Source: Desulfurococcales archaeon
GTDB taxonomy: Archaea; Thermoproteota; Thermoprotei_A; Sulfolobales; Desulfurococcaceae
Length of the DNA stretch: 7,670 nucleotides
Direction of reading: 5' to 3'
Assembly (NCBI GenBank): GCA_015521265.1
Contig: WAON01000134.1
Location: forward strand, 1 to 7,670
Under the pieces are notes generated by a model. The model saw only the letters and a list, made by a program, of their open reading frames with translations, was not told the DNA's origin and made no database searches. Positions within the stretch are counted from its first letter, which is position 1. Each line of letters starts with the position of its first letter. Shown one piece after another: positions 6,192-7,670 of the stretch. Both the position numbers and the translations under genes were made by a program.

Positions 6192-6545
6192 TTATGCTAG
6201 CCATTTCTCGGTATTTATTCCCCTTTCGATGAGTTTCCTTATAATATTATTCTCGATCCCTTCTATCTCGTCGATTGTATAAAGTGATTCCAGGTTTTTA
6301 TAAAACTTTTCTCCATGGCTTAAAGAAGAGGTTTTGATATGTATTAGTTCATGGAGTATTATATAGTATAATGTTTCATCGTCGAATACCCCTAAAAGGT
6401 TCTTATTTAACCTTATAGTTTTGGTTTTCAATGAGACCGATGCAACCTTATACTTCATAGGGTAGAGTATGAGTTTAACACTATCTTCTAAGCCTAAAGC
6501 CTTCCTAGCCTGCTCTAGTAGCTTCCAAACCCTTTTCTTATTCAT
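6192..6545 (-). CDS. YgjP-like (DUF45) zinc metallopeptidase, type I restriction-associated
   Basis: A 117-residue soluble protein with the zinc-peptidase motif H65-E-L-I-H69 and a third likely ligand, His77, in 'SHGEKFY', the HExxH-x7-H spacing and aromatic follow-up seen in YgjP/SprT-like domains. The region before it (30-60) has the short strands and 'TIRLNKNL' typical of this group. It is shorter than free-standing YgjP proteins (around 200 or more residues), so it is close to a minimal catalytic domain. The gene overlaps the preceding restriction-subunit gene by 8 bp and has its own AGAGGG site (6560-6555; 9-nt gap to the ATG), so the two are surely co-transcribed. From general knowledge, metallopeptidases of this group are often encoded next to hsdR; their role there is unsettled, perhaps control or turnover of the restriction enzyme. 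The substrate is not known. Confidence 0.8.
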   Translation of the reverse strand: MNKKRVWKLLEQARKALGLEDSVKLILYPMKYKVASVSLKTKTIRLNKNLLGVFDDETLYYIILHELIHIKTSSLSHGEKFYKNLESLYTIDEIEGIENNIIRKLIERGINTEKWLA

Positions 6546-7670
6546 TCTTCATAGCCCTCTCGAGTTCTTCGATTATAAACTCCTCTACTAGTCTATCCGC
6601 GAGACTAGCCAGCTCGCCCTCATCCCTCCTACTACCCAGTTCTAGGAATAAGTCTTTTAAAAGGGCGCTCGATAACCGCTGTTTATCGCTGGGTTTTATC
6701 GTTGATGTTATCTTCTTCTTTAGTAGGCGTTTAACTTCCCGCTTCATATTTCTAAGCTTTAGTGATATCCTTGGATCATTTAGGATCTGGCTCCTAATGT
6801 AGGTGTTTATTGCCTCCCCGATCTTTTCTTCAACAGGTTTACCCCTTATCCTCTCCTCATAACTCCTCCTCTCTTCATCTAGTGCTTTCAGCTGTGCAAG
6901 GAATACCCTTAGATCTATATTCTTCTTAATCCACTCCTTTAACAGTTTTTGAAGCCTCTTCATTATCTCCCTATAAATTGGATCATGGAGATTCCTTGCA
7001 AGTATTCCGCGGAGGTAGAAGTAGTAGTCTGCAACAACCCTCTTCAACTCGATGGTTGGAGATGTAGCTTTCAATAATGCTTCGAGTGTTTTATCGTTTA
7101 TCTCTGCTTCAGCAACCTTCTTGAACTCCTCGATAACCATGTGTGAGTGAATGTATTTTATTAGTTCATTCCAGAACTTTCTTCCAAGCCTGCTGGTTCT
7201 TTTACGCATCTTTTTAAGTATACTACCATACACGAAGGCTAAGACTTCAATATCTTCAACATAGTATATCTTTTCCGGGTGACTGCCTAGGGCTCGGTAG
7301 AGTTTTAGTATTCTACGCATATCGTTTAATAGTTTCTTAGCCTTTACAACATCATCAACGGCTTCATTCGAGGATGCGTAGAGGGCTATAATACCGATCC
7401 TTTCCTCAAACCAGTTTTTACTGAAAGACCCTTCCCTAAGCATGGTTTTTAGTTCGTCTATGTTTATTGATGCATCAATCCCGCCTAGTTTTAAGCTGGA
7501 TAACCTATCCTTAACACTATTGTAAAGGTTCTTGAACTCCTCCATTTTCTCATCAATGTTCTCGACGAGGTTTTCCTCGAAATCCCTACGTATCTCCTCG
7601 TCGGCGAGCATATTGTATAGTGCAAGTGTTTTAGAGAGGCGTTCGAGTAAGCCGACCGAGTCAACTATTA
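6538..7670 (-). CDS. hsdR: Type I restriction enzyme subunit R, C-terminal part (5' end outside the window)
   Basis: The frame stays open to the right edge: 19 further codons precede the ATG at 7611, reading IVDSVGLLERLSKTLALYN. That phrase matches the segment right after the helicase motor of HsdR subunits ('IVDyvG...L..AL..Y'), so the ATG at 7611 is an internal methionine and the gene is cut by the window. What is seen, about 376 residues, is highly charged and almost all helical, like the C-terminal helical domain (DUF3387-like) that docks the motor on the methylase core: see DPIYREIMKRLQKLL and the final basic stretch KREVKRLLKKK. The nuclease and DEAD-box parts would lie beyond 7670. HsdR cuts unmodified DNA after ATP-driven translocation, together with HsdM and HsdS, which are not in view. 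The downstream neighbour is a YgjP-like peptidase. The assignment rests on pattern, not alignment. Confidence 0.72.
   Translation of the reverse strand, partial: IVDSVGLLERLSKTLALYNMLADEEIRRDFEENLVENIDEKMEEFKNLYNSVKDRLSSLKLGGIDASINIDELKTMLREGSFSKNWFEERIGIIALYASSNEAVDDVVKAKKLLNDMRRILKLYRALGSHPEKIYYVEDIEVLAFVYGSILKKMRKRTSRLGRKFWNELIKYIHSHMVIEEFKKVAEAEINDKTLEALLKATSPTIELKRVVADYYFYLRGILARNLHDPIYREIMKRLQKLLKEWIKKNIDLRVFLAQLKALDEERRSYEERIRGKPVEEKIGEAINTYIRSQILNDPRISLKLRNMKREVKRLLKKKITSTIKPSDKQRLSSALLKDLFLELGSRRDEGELASLADRLVEEFIIEELERAMKNE

Noticed and set aside
1..7670. CRISPR arrays, tRNA genes, insertion sequences or attachment sites
   Set aside because: No regularly spaced repeats, tRNA-like cloverleaf segments, transposase motifs or terminal repeats were seen on either strand.

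Overview
The window looks like chromosomal DNA from a hyperthermophilic crenarchaeon, most likely of the Desulfurococcales type; the order is an inference. The support is an archaeal ether-lipid prenyltransferase, an archaeal NMD3 homologue, an Lrp/AsnC regulator, TTG starts behind GGAGG-like ribosome sites, ATA- and AGG/AGA-rich codon use, and moderate-to-low GC. There are no rRNA or tRNA genes, no CRISPR array and no insertion sequence.

Left part, plus strand (1-2334): a degenerate universal-stress-type protein, a single short CHR-family (chromate-type) transporter, and a UbiA-family prenyltransferase that fits digeranylgeranylglyceryl phosphate synthase of archaeal lipid synthesis. The intergenic gaps here carry two operator-like inverted repeats, one before the transporter and one before the prenyltransferase.

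Middle (2331-2946): an Lrp/AsnC regulator on the minus strand converges on the prenyltransferase so closely that the two stop codons overlap (4 bp). It ends in an unusual four-cysteine tail suggesting a metal or redox input. A good TATA/BRE promoter lies in the 94-bp gap before it.

Right part, all minus strand, read from 7670 down to 2947: the C-terminal part of a type I restriction subunit R (its 5' end lies outside the window), then an 8-bp-overlapping small YgjP-like zinc metallopeptidase, then an ABC exporter ATPase, its large membrane permease, and an NMD3 homologue overlapping the permease by 4 bp. The first two form a restriction-associated pair. The last three form a tightly packed ABC-exporter/NMD3 operon, probably with its own promoter near 6104-6112.

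The points most worth following are the restriction-peptidase pair, the cysteine-tailed Lrp regulator with a candidate 6-3-6 palindromic target before the neighbouring lipid gene, and the coupling of an ABC exporter to NMD3. Nothing here amounts to a clearly new defence or mobile system; most genes belong to recognisable families.
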